A stretch of 64,000 bases of DNA from Desulfocurvibacter africanus subsp. africanus DSM 2603 (GCF_000422545.1 NZ_AULZ01000008.1:1-64000), one strand, 5' to 3'; shown: positions 32,882 through 42,668, counted from the stretch's first letter. Translations and numbers: made by a program. Notes: generated from the letters alone by a model not told the origin.

Positions 32882-33061
32882 ATGGCACACTTTGACGGCG
32901 GCGCCGAACTTCTGATCATCCTGCTATCCATTCTGGGTCTGTATCTGATTCTGACGGCCGGCTTGGTAATACAGGACATGCTCGGCCGCAGACACGACCG
33001 GAAGAAGTTTAACACATACAGTTCCGGCAACACCGCGTCTCACATCACCGGAGGGCCATAA
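32882..33061 (+). CDS. Small single-pass membrane protein, 59 residues
   Basis: ATG 32882 with an exact AAGGAGG 6 nt upstream. The peptide has an acidic N-terminus (MAHFDGGAE), one strong membrane helix (LLIILLSILGLYLILTAGLV) and a basic tail (MLGRRHDRKKFNTY), so N-out or N-in single pass with a cytoplasmic basic end. A hairpin leader precedes it. No family recognised. The ribosome site, codon usage and clean transmembrane helix make it a likely real gene. Confidence 0.72.
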   Translation: MAHFDGGAELLIILLSILGLYLILTAGLVIQDMLGRRHDRKKFNTYSSGNTASHITGGP

Positions 33062-33350
33062 GCCCAGTTTAGGTTACTTGTCGAAAGACAGGCAGCTTTG
33101 TCATAAGAACCTGCCGCCATGATACGCCATTGTTTGCCTTGAGTACGCTGCCAACATTCCTGCAAGAAATGCCTTCCCTTGCAATTGGCCCTGCAATCCA
33201 GTCCAGCCGGTTGCGGCCCAGACGGACTGGTGGTACGAGCTACGCCTGAGCGAATCCAGTGCGTCTCGGCCTGCCACATCGTTTGCGGCTCACGGCCAGG
33301 GTGCCTGGGCCCGCGTCAAGCCACCCCCCCGTTTCTCGGAGCCTTACACA

Positions 33351-35903
33351 ATGACGCCGCCTCGGCCTCTTTCACGTCTCCTCAACAGGGTCATCCTGCT
33401 TTGGCTGGTCCTGCCCGGTCTGTTCGCCATTTTTATCCTGGGCGTATTCGGGCTGCATAGGATGATCGACAACTTCGCCTCCGACAGCAAAGTCTTCGCA
33501 AGCTCAATTGTCCGTTACGTCGAAGTCTACCTGGATGATGCATTCAGCCATCTGGAGGCGGTTGAAACTCAATATGCAGCGCTAAGTAAAGGCTCGGACA
33601 AGCTTCCTCTATCCATGCTGAGTTTCGATCCCCACTTCCACAAGATCATGCTTGTGAACGAACAGGGCCGCATTCTGGCTTCATCGCCTTCCGGCGATGA
33701 AGGCGAACATTTCGGCCTCGACTTCGATGCCGGAGGTGCCGACAGGCTCATCCTGTCTCGTCCCGTGCCGTCCCAGGAAACAGGCAGTCTCGTGCTGTAC
33801 ATCGGACGACGCATCGAGGGCGGCCTGCTGCTGGCCGGCGAACTCGATCTGGAAGCCTTCCAGCGACACCTGAGCGCCCTGCTCGTACCAGGCAAGGGAA
33901 GCTTGATCATCACCGACGCCTTCGGCAACCTCATCACTCATCCGGACATGCGCAGGGTCATGACCCAGGACAACATCGGCGGCGATGCGCTCTTCCGCAA
34001 GGCGGACCAAGGTGGCCAGCTCATCCTTGCTCGCGACCAGCACAGCCGTTCGCTGCTGGTGGCCTCGGCCTGGCCGACGTCGCTCACGGGCTGGCGTATT
34101 TTCCTTATCAAACCCCTGGCCGACGTGGCCAAGCCTGCGTTCATGTTCCTGGGCGCCCTGCTGGCCGCCGTGCTGCTCTTTTTCTGCGCCTTGGCCTTGT
34201 TTCTCCGCTTAAGCCTCAATCGCCACATCGTGCTGCCGTTGGCCTCCTTTGCCGAGGCGATGCGCAGCCTCGCCCGAGGCGAACAGGAAACCAGCACGCC
34301 TCATCAGGCCTCCTCCCGGGAATTGCTGAGGGTTTTTTACAGCTTCCGGGCCATGGCCCTTCGCGTACGCAAGCGTGAACGCGAGCTGACCGCCAGCCGT
34401 GAGCGTTTCAGGCAACTGGTGGAAAACATGGAGGAGATATTCTCCATAATGGAGCTGCCCTCCGGTAAGCTGACCTACGTCAGCCCCGCAGTGAAACAGG
34501 TCCTGGGGCCAAATTTCGCCAAGCTCGGCATGCGCCCCTGGGACTGCCTCGATATGGTTCATCACGAGGATGCCCAACGCCTACGAAACAGTCTGGAGCG
34601 CTCCGGATGGATGGGGGTGCAGATTGAGGAGGAATTCCGCGTGATCCAGCCGCCGCACGGTGAAGCCCGCTGGATGCGCCTGCGGGCTTATCCGGTGCGC
34701 GACGGTTCGGGAAAGGTAGGCAGTCTGGTGGGCTTCCTGCAGGATATCACGGACAAACGGCGCATGGACGAGGCGCTGCGCCACATGGTTCGAGCCACTG
34801 CCGCACCCGTGGGTGAGGAGTTCTTCGCGGCCATGGCTCAGCACTTGGCCGAAGCGCTGGAGACATCCCACGCGCTCATCGGCACATATACAGATACCCC
34901 GCCGACCCGCGCCATGCCTCTGGCCTTTTGGGGTCGGGGGCGGCCCCTGCGCAAGGAGGAGTATTCTCTCCAGGACACGCCATGCGGACTTGTTGCTCAG
35001 CAAGGCGTGGCTTTGGTGCAGTCTGGCCTGAGCGAGGCCTTCCCGAGGGCTCGGATCCTGCAAAATGAACACCTGGAGAGCTTTCTGGGCGTAACGCTCC
35101 ACGACAGCCACGGCAAGCCGATCGGCCATATCGCTGTCATGGACGATAAACCCCTGCTGGATGAAGCGCGCGCCAGGTCCGTGCTAACCATTTTTTCGGC
35201 TCGCGTGGCTTCGGAAATTGAGCGTAGAGCCGCCCTGTCGAGCATGGAAGCCTCTCTGGCCGAGAAAGAAATCCTGCTCAAGGAAGTCCACCACCGGGTC
35301 AAGAACAACCTGCAGGTGGTCTCCAGCCTCATGAGCCTGCAAGCCTCCAGTAAAGGCAACCCGGAGTTGACCGCCCTGCTCACCGAAAGCCGCAACCGCG
35401 TGCAAGCCATGGCCCTGGTGCACGAGGAGATCTACAAGTCCACGGACCTGGCGCGCATTGATCTGTCCCGCTACTTGCGCCATCTTCTGAATATCCTCCT
35501 GGCAAATATGTCCAATGGGCGGGCCGTCACTTTGCGCCTCGATATCCAAGACATCTCCCTGCCCGTGAACTTGGCGGTTCCGTGCGGCCTGATCATCAAC
35601 GAACTGTTCACCAATGCCTTGAAACACGCCTTCGCGAATCATGATCTCGGCGAGGTGCGCATCGACATGTCTCGCAACGAGGACGGACTGGTCACCCTGA
35701 CCCTGCGCGACGACGGGGTTGGATTTCCTCCGGACTTAGATTTCCGGGCCACCGAAACCCTGGGCATGCAACTCGTGGTCAGCTTGGTGCGCCAGCTAGA
35801 CGGCAGCATCGACCTGCTGCCCGGGCCGGGCACGGCCTTCGCCATCCGTTTCCAGGCTGGCCAGGCTGTCGTAGAACAGCCTCTAGGCCCCCTGGACAAC
35901 TAG
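33351..35903 (+). CDS. Membrane sensor kinase with Cache, HAMP, PAS, GAF and HisKA_2
   Basis: 850 residues. TM1 (about 14-36), a periplasmic Cache-like sensor (37-255), TM2 (263-286), HAMP, a PAS domain (about 350-470, ending LVGFLQDITDKRR), a GAF-like domain (480-625), then HisKA_2 with LLKEVHHRVKNNLQVVSSLM (phospho-His at 647 or 648) and HATPase_c (NELFTNALKHAF, DDGVGFP). This kinase class often signals to antitermination or general-stress regulators. No response regulator adjoins it. Confidence 0.9.
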   Translation: MTPPRPLSRLLNRVILLWLVLPGLFAIFILGVFGLHRMIDNFASDSKVFASSIVRYVEVYLDDAFSHLEAVETQYAALSKGSDKLPLSMLSFDPHFHKIMLVNEQGRILASSPSGDEGEHFGLDFDAGGADRLILSRPVPSQETGSLVLYIGRRIEGGLLLAGELDLEAFQRHLSALLVPGKGSLIITDAFGNLITHPDMRRVMTQDNIGGDALFRKADQGGQLILARDQHSRSLLVASAWPTSLTGWRIFLIKPLADVAKPAFMFLGALLAAVLLFFCALALFLRLSLNRHIVLPLASFAEAMRSLARGEQETSTPHQASSRELLRVFYSFRAMALRVRKRERELTASRERFRQLVENMEEIFSIMELPSGKLTYVSPAVKQVLGPNFAKLGMRPWDCLDMVHHEDAQRLRNSLERSGWMGVQIEEEFRVIQPPHGEARWMRLRAYPVRDGSGKVGSLVGFLQDITDKRRMDEALRHMVRATAAPVGEEFFAAMAQHLAEALETSHALIGTYTDTPPTRAMPLAFWGRGRPLRKEEYSLQDTPCGLVAQQGVALVQSGLSEAFPRARILQNEHLESFLGVTLHDSHGKPIGHIAVMDDKPLLDEARARSVLTIFSARVASEIERRAALSSMEASLAEKEILLKEVHHRVKNNLQVVSSLMSLQASSKGNPELTALLTESRNRVQAMALVHEEIYKSTDLARIDLSRYLRHLLNILLANMSNGRAVTLRLDIQDISLPVNLAVPCGLIINELFTNALKHAFANHDLGEVRIDMSRNEDGLVTLTLRDDGVGFPPDLDFRATETLGMQLVVSLVRQLDGSIDLLPGPGTAFAIRFQAGQAVVEQPLGPLDN

Positions 35904-35928
35904 ATATTTTTACAGCCCTACTTCATGG

Positions 35929-36723
35929 ATGAGAGTGCTCATGCCCGACCACATCCTGCCCAGGGCAGACTGTTATATCGCGGCCATGCCGCGTTCCGGC
36001 AGCACCATGCTGGCCAACCTGCTGACACTCCCGCCCCGCCGGCTTGCGCTCGTAGAGCCCTGGCTCCCCCATGGCTGCCGTAGCCCGAGCCTTCTGGAGC
36101 ACTTGCGCGGATTCGGTTTCGACATTCCCGACAGCGAGTGGACCGATGCAGGCGGACCCGCCGGGCGAGAAGAGAATGGCCCACGTGTCGCCAGACTGCT
36201 GGCCAACAGATTGGCCGGCCTGGAACGCTGGGGCGTCAAGGAGGTCAGGCCCGCGCTGCACCAACCAAGCCTTGCATTGCTCAGGCCCAGGCGTGTCGTC
36301 ATCCTTGTGCGAGACATGTTTTCCGCGGCCCAGAGCCTGTGGGACAAAGCTCGGCGCATCCCCAGGCCCGGCCAGGACGAGCAAAGCCTGGCGACTTTCA
36401 TACTCGATGCCGCGACCTGCCTGCAGGAGCTGGCCAGGGATTTGCCCACGGACCAGGCGCGTGTGGTCAGATATGAGGATATTACGACCGACGAAGCCTG
36501 CCGCGAGGACCTTGGGCGTTGGTTGGACTGGCCTCTGGCCGGCAATCCCAGTCGAGACCTCGAACTCTATGGCCGGGAATGGGAAATTCAGCGCCACGGA
36601 GACGCCATCAGCCCGGCTCACTGCGGACAAAGGATCGATCTGCCCTCGCAAGCCCTGGATTTCGCGGCCGCCGTGCTTGAACGCGCTCGCGGGTATCAAA
36701 CGGCTTTCGGCTACGCGTCCTGA
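35929..36723 (+). CDS. Sulfotransferase-like protein
   Basis: 264 residues. PAPS 5'-phosphosulfate loop AAMPRSGSTMLANLL near residue 18 and the 3'-phosphate site PRRVVILVRDMFSAAQSLW (Arg and Ser) near residue 120, plus a VRYEDI segment, match bacterial Stf0/sulfotransferase-family proteins. The acceptor is unknown. The first ATG (35929) or that at 35941 (MPDHILPR) may be used. It follows the sensor kinase after 25 nt, possibly co-transcribed. Confidence 0.78.
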   Translation: MRVLMPDHILPRADCYIAAMPRSGSTMLANLLTLPPRRLALVEPWLPHGCRSPSLLEHLRGFGFDIPDSEWTDAGGPAGREENGPRVARLLANRLAGLERWGVKEVRPALHQPSLALLRPRRVVILVRDMFSAAQSLWDKARRIPRPGQDEQSLATFILDAATCLQELARDLPTDQARVVRYEDITTDEACREDLGRWLDWPLAGNPSRDLELYGREWEIQRHGDAISPAHCGQRIDLPSQALDFAAAVLERARGYQTAFGYAS

Positions 36724-36962
36724 AGCTTCCTTACATCACCTGTTCCCCACCACTGCCCGACACGCACCGCAAGGCATTTGCCTGATCGCGGAAGCACTGA
36801 ACGGCCCGTTCAATAAGCGATTTCCGTGGAATCGACAGCAGATGAGCACTCGCGGTCTATGTGAGATTCCGTCCGACGCAGGGATGGCTTGAACGCCGAC
36901 AGCCATTCCGGCCCGGACTCTTTATTGTGACAAACGCAGGACAACGCCACAGGAGGGACGGC

Positions 36963-37340
36963 ATGAACTTCTCGCAATTCGTCCAGCGCGTGCAGGAGCG
37001 CTCCAGCGCTCCCTCACGCGAGGCATCCACCACGGCCGCCATTTCCGTGCTCACGACCCTGAGCGAGCGCATCAGCCGAGGGCAACGCCTCAACCTCTCG
37101 GCGCAGCTACCCAATGAACTCAAGCCGCCATTCATGACCGACGACCGTCAGGAAGGTTTCGGCGTGGAGGAATTCGTGCGCCGGGTACAAGGGCGCTGCG
37201 GGGTGGAGCACGACGAGGCGGCGGCCCTAAGCCGGGCAGTGTTGGGAACCCTGAACGAAGCTATCGCGCCCGGCGAAATCGACGATGTGGCCTCGGAACT
37301 ACCCAAGGAATTCGACTCGCTGCTGAGCGGAAACGCCTGA
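36963..37340 (+). CDS. DUF2267 protein
   Basis: 125 residues from ATG 36963 (GGAGGG ribosome site). Two DUF2267-like halves: NFSQFVQRVQERSSAPSREA ... LSAQLPNELKP, then VEEFVRRVQGRCGVEHDEAA ... VASELPKEFDSL. Soluble, helical. Immediately followed by another DUF2267 gene, an evident tandem duplication. Confidence 0.85.
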   Translation: MNFSQFVQRVQERSSAPSREASTTAAISVLTTLSERISRGQRLNLSAQLPNELKPPFMTDDRQEGFGVEEFVRRVQGRCGVEHDEAAALSRAVLGTLNEAIAPGEIDDVASELPKEFDSLLSGNA

Positions 37341-37356
37341 TATCAAGGAGATACCC

Positions 37357-37761
37357 ATGCGTTACGATGCATTTCTTCAGGATGTCCGCGACCGGTTGCA
37401 ACCAGGCGAGCGCGACATGGCCGAGACCGCCGTAGCCGCTACCCTGGCTGCTTTGGGCGTGGCGCTATCCAAGGAAGGGCGTGCGGACCTGGCGCCCCAG
37501 CTCCCGAAGGAACTCAAGGCCCATTTCTCCGCCGGGCTTGAAAACGGCCTGGATACGGCTGAGCTGTTCCTGGCCCGTGTAGCCCAGACCATGAACCTCG
37601 ACACCACGGCCGTGGAGCCCATGGTCAGCGCGGTCATGGCCGCCCTGCGCGACGCCGTGTCCGAAGGCGCGCTACGCAACGCCTTGTCCACCCTCCCGCC
37701 GGACTACAACCGGATACTAGGCCTTGAGTCCCAGGGGCCCGCGCGAGGGGCCATGCCGTAA
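37357..37761 (+). CDS. DUF2267 protein
   Basis: 134 residues, AAGGAG before ATG 37357, 16 nt after its paralogue. Same two-half build: MRYDAFLQDVRDRL ... LAPQLPKELKAHF and AELFLARVAQTMNLDTTAV ... LSTLPPDYNRILG. Its N-terminus (RYDAFLQDV) is closer to the copy at 30921 (RYEQFVESV) than to its neighbour. Function unknown. Confidence 0.85.
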   Translation: MRYDAFLQDVRDRLQPGERDMAETAVAATLAALGVALSKEGRADLAPQLPKELKAHFSAGLENGLDTAELFLARVAQTMNLDTTAVEPMVSAVMAALRDAVSEGALRNALSTLPPDYNRILGLESQGPARGAMP

Positions 37762-38178
37762 ACACCGGGCTGGAGTTACCCAGGACTGGAGAGGGTTCAG
37801 GCTTCAGCGAAAAGCCGGATACTGTTCCAATCACGCCTTGAGCATGGGCTGGGGGTCGCGTTTATTTTGCGGGTGGCCCATGCGCCAGAGTAAATAGCAA
37901 ATGTATCCGCAATTGCGGCCTTCGCTGCCCTGATTCCGCGGCAAAAAGAGTTGGGGCATGTTTTCAGGCTTTCGCGCAAGGCGATGGCTAGACGCATTCT
38001 GAAGATATACGCAGCAACCGCCAGCAGGCTTCGTTACTGAGCTAATCCAAACGTAAGAAAGAACTTGACCTTTATGTGTGAGGAGGACATGGGATTTTGC
38101 ATTGAAAGGGACCCGGAGGATGAAGGGCGCACATCCTCTGGTTCCCGATCCCTCGCATTCGTCAAGGAGTCGTTACCT
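37762..38178. other. Spacer, possible gene remnant
   Basis: No intact gene. On the minus strand 37800-38030 has codon-like composition (for example a frame reading CGYICYLLWRMGHPQNKRD before a stop) that might be a degraded gene, but I recognise no family and would not call it. The opgG promoter presumably lies near 38050-38090, where TTGACC occurs. Confidence 0.35.
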
Positions 38179-39786
38179 ATGCGTCTGTTCCGCTTTCGCT
38201 CTCGGAAAGCCGTGCGGAGTTGTCCGCCATTTCTGCGAGTTACCCTCTTCGCTCTTTTGCTCCTGGCTATTCATCCCAGCAGTGTCTCTCCGGCCAAACC
38301 CCTCGGCGACCAGGAGGTCGGTTTTTCCTTCGAGTCCGTCGTGGCCCGCGCCCTGGGCTTGGCCGTGGCCCCGTATGAGGATTCCAAAGGTCAAGTGCCC
38401 GATTTTCTGCTCAATATGGATTACGACGCCTGGAGGGATATCCGCTTCCGGCCTCAGAAATCCCTGTGGCGGGGGGAAGCTCTGCCCTTCGAGCTGCAGT
38501 TCTTCCATCCCGGCCTGTATTACGACCGCAGTGTGAGCGTGAATGTCGTGGATCAAGGCCGCGTGGGACGCCTGGGCTTCGACACGGACATGTTCGATTA
38601 CGGCCGCAACGAATTCGCCAACGATATTCCGGCCAGCATGGGCTTTGCCGGCTTCCGCGTGCATTTTCCCGTCAACCGGGCCGACTACAAAGACGAGTTC
38701 CTCGTATTCCTGGGCGCGAGCTATCTGCGCGCCGTGCCCAAGGGCCAGTACTACGGCCTTTCCGCGCGCGGACTGGCCGTGGACACTGCATCGCCCAAGG
38801 GCGAGGAGTTTCCCTGGTTCCGTGAATTCTGGATCGTCAAGCCCAAACCGCAGGATACCGAGCTCACGATCTACGCCCTGCTGGACAGCCCGAGTGTCAC
38901 CGGCGCTTACCGCTATGTGGCCAAGCCAGGCGTGTCCACGGAAATGGAGGTCAGTAGCGTGCTCTTCCTGCGCAAGCCCGTGGAGAAGCTGGGCATCGCG
39001 CCGCTCACTAGCATGTACTTCTTTGGCGAAAACTCACGCCCTGAGGGCGTGGACGACTTCCGTCCCGAAGTGCATGATTCCGACGGTCTGCAGATCCAAT
39101 TCTCCTCGGGCGAGTGGCTCTTCCGGCCGCTCAAGAATCCCAAGAACCTGGCGATCTCCGCTTTCGAGGCCGAGTCCGTGCGCGGCTTCGGACTGCTGCA
39201 GCGAGATCGCGACTTCGGTTCCTTCCAGGACCTGGAAGCCCACTACCATCAGCGGCCCAACCTGTGGATCGAGCCACGCGGCGACTGGGGATCCGGCAGG
39301 CTCGAACTGGTGGAAATTCCCACGCCAAACGAGATGAATGACAATATCGTAGCCTATTGGTCGCCGGCCCGGATGCCCAAGCCCGGCGTACCCATGTCCT
39401 TCGACTACGTCATGCGTTGGCAGGGCGAGGCCGAGAGCCACGCGCCCGCCGGACACGCGATCTCCACGCGCGCCGGCCAGGGCTCCCGAACCGGCAGCAG
39501 GCTCTTCGTGGTGGATTTCAAGGGTGGCGCGCTGGAAAGCCTTGCGGCCGATGCCCCGATCATGGCCGTGATCAGCGTGGACGAAGGGGCCAAGCTCCTG
39601 GAACAGCAGGTCATGCGCAACCAGGCCACGGGTGGCTGGCGGCTGAGTTTCCTCGTGCTGCCCGATGCGTCCTCGGCCCTGGATAAAATGCTGGCCGAGC
39701 GACGTTCCCCTGTCGAACTGCGCGCCTTCTTGCAACAAGGCTCCGACGTGCTCACCGAGACATGGAGCTATTCCTTCAAGCCGTAG
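38179..39786 (+). CDS. opgG: Periplasmic glucan biosynthesis protein OpgG/MdoG
   Basis: 535 residues from ATG 38179 (AAGGAG upstream); an in-frame ATG at 38065 would add an acidic leader before the signal peptide and is unlikely. Sec signal (VTLFALLLLAIHPSS ... SPA) then the MdoG fold. Family blocks: FSFESVVARALGLA, YDAWRDIRFRPQKSLW, FPWFREFWIVKP and an NIVAYWSP block near the C-terminal Ig-like domain. It makes osmoregulated periplasmic glucans with OpgH, encoded downstream. Confidence 0.95.
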   Translation: MRLFRFRSRKAVRSCPPFLRVTLFALLLLAIHPSSVSPAKPLGDQEVGFSFESVVARALGLAVAPYEDSKGQVPDFLLNMDYDAWRDIRFRPQKSLWRGEALPFELQFFHPGLYYDRSVSVNVVDQGRVGRLGFDTDMFDYGRNEFANDIPASMGFAGFRVHFPVNRADYKDEFLVFLGASYLRAVPKGQYYGLSARGLAVDTASPKGEEFPWFREFWIVKPKPQDTELTIYALLDSPSVTGAYRYVAKPGVSTEMEVSSVLFLRKPVEKLGIAPLTSMYFFGENSRPEGVDDFRPEVHDSDGLQIQFSSGEWLFRPLKNPKNLAISAFEAESVRGFGLLQRDRDFGSFQDLEAHYHQRPNLWIEPRGDWGSGRLELVEIPTPNEMNDNIVAYWSPARMPKPGVPMSFDYVMRWQGEAESHAPAGHAISTRAGQGSRTGSRLFVVDFKGGALESLAADAPIMAVISVDEGAKLLEQQVMRNQATGGWRLSFLVLPDASSALDKMLAERRSPVELRAFLQQGSDVLTETWSYSFKP

Positions 39787-39907
39787 ACCAACCTCCGATG
39801 GCCGGGGGATACCTTCCCCGGCCCTACACATAACGGCCAATACGGCGGCTCGACATGGCCGCCCCGCCAGGGCGACATTCCCTTTCGAAATGATTAATTG
39901 GAGAGCG

Positions 39908-40384
39908 ATGGACCAGCATAACGTGCAAAGCAGGCGTCCCGACGGAGGCTGCGAAGCAGCCTCCTATCCTGTCCCAGCGACCGAAGCCGCCGGCCGCAGG
40001 GTGTTGGCGTACCTGCGCCTGCTGCCCATGGCCGAGGAGCGCCGGCTGGAATTGACCCTGGAGGTCCTGCGCGGCTTGGCTGCCAACCCAGCCGACGAGC
40101 AGACCCCGGCGCAGGCCATGAGCCTGCTGCGCGAGCGCCTGCGGAAACCGGAGGCGCGAGACGCGCTGCCCACCGTACCTGCTCCGGTGTGCCTGCCCCT
40201 GATGCGCGGACACATGGTCCCCGAGGAGATGGACCGCCGTCCCTGGCTGAGCCAAGCCACGCGCCTGGCCCAGGGCTATAACCGTCTGACCGGCCGCCTA
40301 TCCGTGCTCAAGCCCCGTGTGATCTGGCCCATGCTGTTCGCCGTGCTTGTTCTCATACACCTATTGGCGCGGAAGTTATCATGA
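39908..40384 (+). CDS. Unknown membrane-tailed protein between opgG and opgH
   Basis: 158 residues from ATG 39908 (GGAGAG close upstream; an ATG at 39890 is possible). A soluble helical body (VLAYLRLLPMAEERRLELT ... AQAMSLLRERLRKPEARDA) ends in a single C-terminal membrane helix (VIWPMLFAVLVLIHLLARK). The stop overlaps the opgH start (ATGA), so it is made together with OpgH. E. coli OpgH has a ~140-residue cytoplasmic N-terminal region missing from the OpgH here; this protein might supply an equivalent in trans (inference, no clear sequence match). Confidence 0.7.
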   Translation: MDQHNVQSRRPDGGCEAASYPVPATEAAGRRVLAYLRLLPMAEERRLELTLEVLRGLAANPADEQTPAQAMSLLRERLRKPEARDALPTVPAPVCLPLMRGHMVPEEMDRRPWLSQATRLAQGYNRLTGRLSVLKPRVIWPMLFAVLVLIHLLARKLS

Positions 40385-42504
40385 CTGTTCGCAAGGCCAT
40401 CCTCCAGCGCGAATTCCTCAACGAGCCGTGGGGCAAGGTTGCCCAGCGCCGCAGGCTGATCCTGCTCCTGCTGGTGCTCGCGCCCACTCTGGCCGCAGGC
40501 CCGACCATGGCCTCGCTGCTGCCGCGTGGAGGCGGCACGCCCCTGGAAGCCAGCCTGACGGTGGTCTATTCCGTGCTCTTCGCCTGGATTTCCATCGGCT
40601 TCTGGACCAGCCTGGCCGGTTTCATCATTCTTCTGCGCCGCTACGACCGCTACGCCGTGACCAACATGAGCGAGCGCGATGCGCCAGAGCGCCCGGACGT
40701 CCGCACGGCCATCCTCTTCCCGGTTTGCAACGAGGACATGGACCGAGTGCTAGCCGGACTGGCCGCCACATACCGCTCCCTGGAGCGCACGGGTCGGCTC
40801 GCGTCCTTCGATTTCCACATCCTGAGCGACACGTCCGATCCGGACGCCTGGGTGGAGGAGGAACTGGCCTGGCGGCGCGCCTGCGACATGCTCGGCGGCC
40901 ATGGCCGCATCTATTATCGCCGCCGGCGCGTCAACCAGAAGCGCAAGAGCGGCAACGTAGCCGACTTCTGCCGCCGCTTCGGCCAACGCTACACGTATAT
41001 GGCCGTGTTCGACGCCGACAGCGTCATGAGCGGCCAGACCCTGGTGCGCATGGTCGCCATCATGGAGCGCCGTCGCAACGTAGGCATCCTGCAGAGCGCG
41101 CCCTCGGCTTTCGGCCGCGAGACGCTCATCGCCCGCGCGTCCCAGTTTGCCGGCAAGCTCTATGGTCCACTTTTCGCCGCGGGCCTGCATTGCTGGCAAC
41201 TCGGCGACGCGCCTTTCTGGGGCCATAACGCCCTGATTCGCGTACGGCCCTTCATGCGCCACTGTGCCTTGCCAAAGCTACCGGGCGAGCCGCCGCTTGG
41301 CGGCGACATCCTGAGCCACGACTTCGTGGAAGCCGCGCTCATGCGCCGCGCAGGCTGGTCCGTGTGGCTGGCCTACGACCTGCCGGGCAGCCACGAAGAG
41401 CTGCCGCCCACGTTGTTGGACGAACTCAAGCGCGACCGGCGCTGGTGTGTGGGCAACTTGCAGCATCTGCGCCTGGTTTTCACCCGCGGCATCTTTCCGG
41501 CCCATCGGGCCCTGTTTCTCAACGGCATCATGTCCTACGGCTCGGCTTTGCTGTGGTTCGTGTTCCTGGCTTTGTCCACGGTCGAGGCCATTGCCCAGTC
41601 CGTGCTGGAGCCCGTCTATTTCAGCGAGGCGCATTCGCTCTTTCCGGAATGGCCCGTGTGGGACCCCTTATGGGCCTTGCTGCTGCTGGCCGGCACCGGC
41701 GTCATCCTCTTCCTGCCCAAGCTCCTGGCTCTGCTGCTCGTGACGTTGCGCGGCGAAGCGCGGCTGTTCGGCGGCCTGCCCAAGCTGTCGGCCAGCATCG
41801 CGGCCGAGGTGCTTCTGTCCACGCTGCTTGCCCCGGTGCGCATGCTCTTCCACAGCCGCTTCGTGTTCATGACGCTGCTGGGCAGGCAGGTAGGCTGGGG
41901 AGGCCAGACGCGCGACGATCGCGGCACCACCTGGGCCGAGGCTGTTCGCTTCCACGGCATGTCCAGCCTGCTCGCCCTGCTCTGGGGGTTGGCCTTGGCA
42001 CTGTACAATCCGCAATTCCTGCTGTGGATCAGCCCCATCATACTATCCCTGGTGCTGTCCGTACCTCTGTCCGTGCTCACCGGCCGGCGCTCGGCCGGGC
42101 TCCAGGCCCGGCGCATGGGACTGTTCCTCACGCCTGACGAATCAGCTCCACCAACGCATATTGCCGCGGTGGAAAAATATCGGGATCGCCTGACGCAAAC
42201 ACGCTCGACGGACTCGGCCCACCGCTTGAACGGTTTCGCCCGCGTGGTGCTCGATCCAGAAGCCCTGGGCCTGCATCTGGCCCTGCTGCGCGGCCCTCGG
42301 CGGATGTCTCCGAAAGTGGCGGCCAGACGCGACGACCTGCTTGCCAAGGCTCTGCAATGCGGCCCCGCAGGTCTGAGCGCAAGGGAGCGCAAGGAAATGC
42401 TCTATGATCCCGAGCGGCTGGCCGCGCTGCACCGCCAAGTGTGGGCGTTGCCCGCATCCGGCGGCAATCCCTGGACGCGGCTGCTGGCCGAAATTGGAGG
42501 CTGA
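40381..42504 (+). CDS. opgH: Glucans biosynthesis glucosyltransferase OpgH/MdoH
   Basis: 707 residues against about 847 in E. coli: the long cytoplasmic N-terminus is absent and the first membrane helix begins near residue 22. The family-2 glycosyltransferase core is intact: FPVCNEDMDRVLAGL, FHILSDTSDPD, VFDADSVMSG (catalytic Asp), GHNALIRVRPF, SHDFVEAALMRRAGW and the acceptor motif KRDRRWCVGNLQHLR. Several C-terminal membrane helices follow. Polymerises beta-1,2-glucan across the inner membrane for OpgG. Confidence 0.95.
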   Translation: MTVRKAILQREFLNEPWGKVAQRRRLILLLLVLAPTLAAGPTMASLLPRGGGTPLEASLTVVYSVLFAWISIGFWTSLAGFIILLRRYDRYAVTNMSERDAPERPDVRTAILFPVCNEDMDRVLAGLAATYRSLERTGRLASFDFHILSDTSDPDAWVEEELAWRRACDMLGGHGRIYYRRRRVNQKRKSGNVADFCRRFGQRYTYMAVFDADSVMSGQTLVRMVAIMERRRNVGILQSAPSAFGRETLIARASQFAGKLYGPLFAAGLHCWQLGDAPFWGHNALIRVRPFMRHCALPKLPGEPPLGGDILSHDFVEAALMRRAGWSVWLAYDLPGSHEELPPTLLDELKRDRRWCVGNLQHLRLVFTRGIFPAHRALFLNGIMSYGSALLWFVFLALSTVEAIAQSVLEPVYFSEAHSLFPEWPVWDPLWALLLLAGTGVILFLPKLLALLLVTLRGEARLFGGLPKLSASIAAEVLLSTLLAPVRMLFHSRFVFMTLLGRQVGWGGQTRDDRGTTWAEAVRFHGMSSLLALLWGLALALYNPQFLLWISPIILSLVLSVPLSVLTGRRSAGLQARRMGLFLTPDESAPPTHIAAVEKYRDRLTQTRSTDSAHRLNGFARVVLDPEALGLHLALLRGPRRMSPKVAARRDDLLAKALQCGPAGLSARERKEMLYDPERLAALHRQVWALPASGGNPWTRLLAEIGG

Positions 42505-42606
42505 CGCCTCCGAGACCCAGAATCGGGCTTTCCTCTCGCCAAGTAACACATGCGAGGTTGCGATCCCCTTTCGGATCTACCTCCCTCTTGACGCTTCCTA
42601 TTTCCA

Positions 42607-42619
42607 TACCAATTTGGTA
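42607..42619. promoter_or_regulatory. Palindrome TACCAA-T-TTGGTA
   Basis: Perfect 6+1+6 palindrome about 50 bp before the DUF2318 lipoprotein gene, in its likely promoter region (TTGACG at 42588-42593). Candidate operator, regulator unknown. Confidence 0.4.
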
Positions 42620-42668
42620 GACAATTGACCCACGACAAACGATGTATCCCCTCAGCCAAGGAATACCC

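Noticed and set aside
37797-37997. Possible transposase or gene fragment on the minus strand
   Set aside because: Short, interrupted, no terminal repeats or motif I recognise; left as an undetermined remnant.
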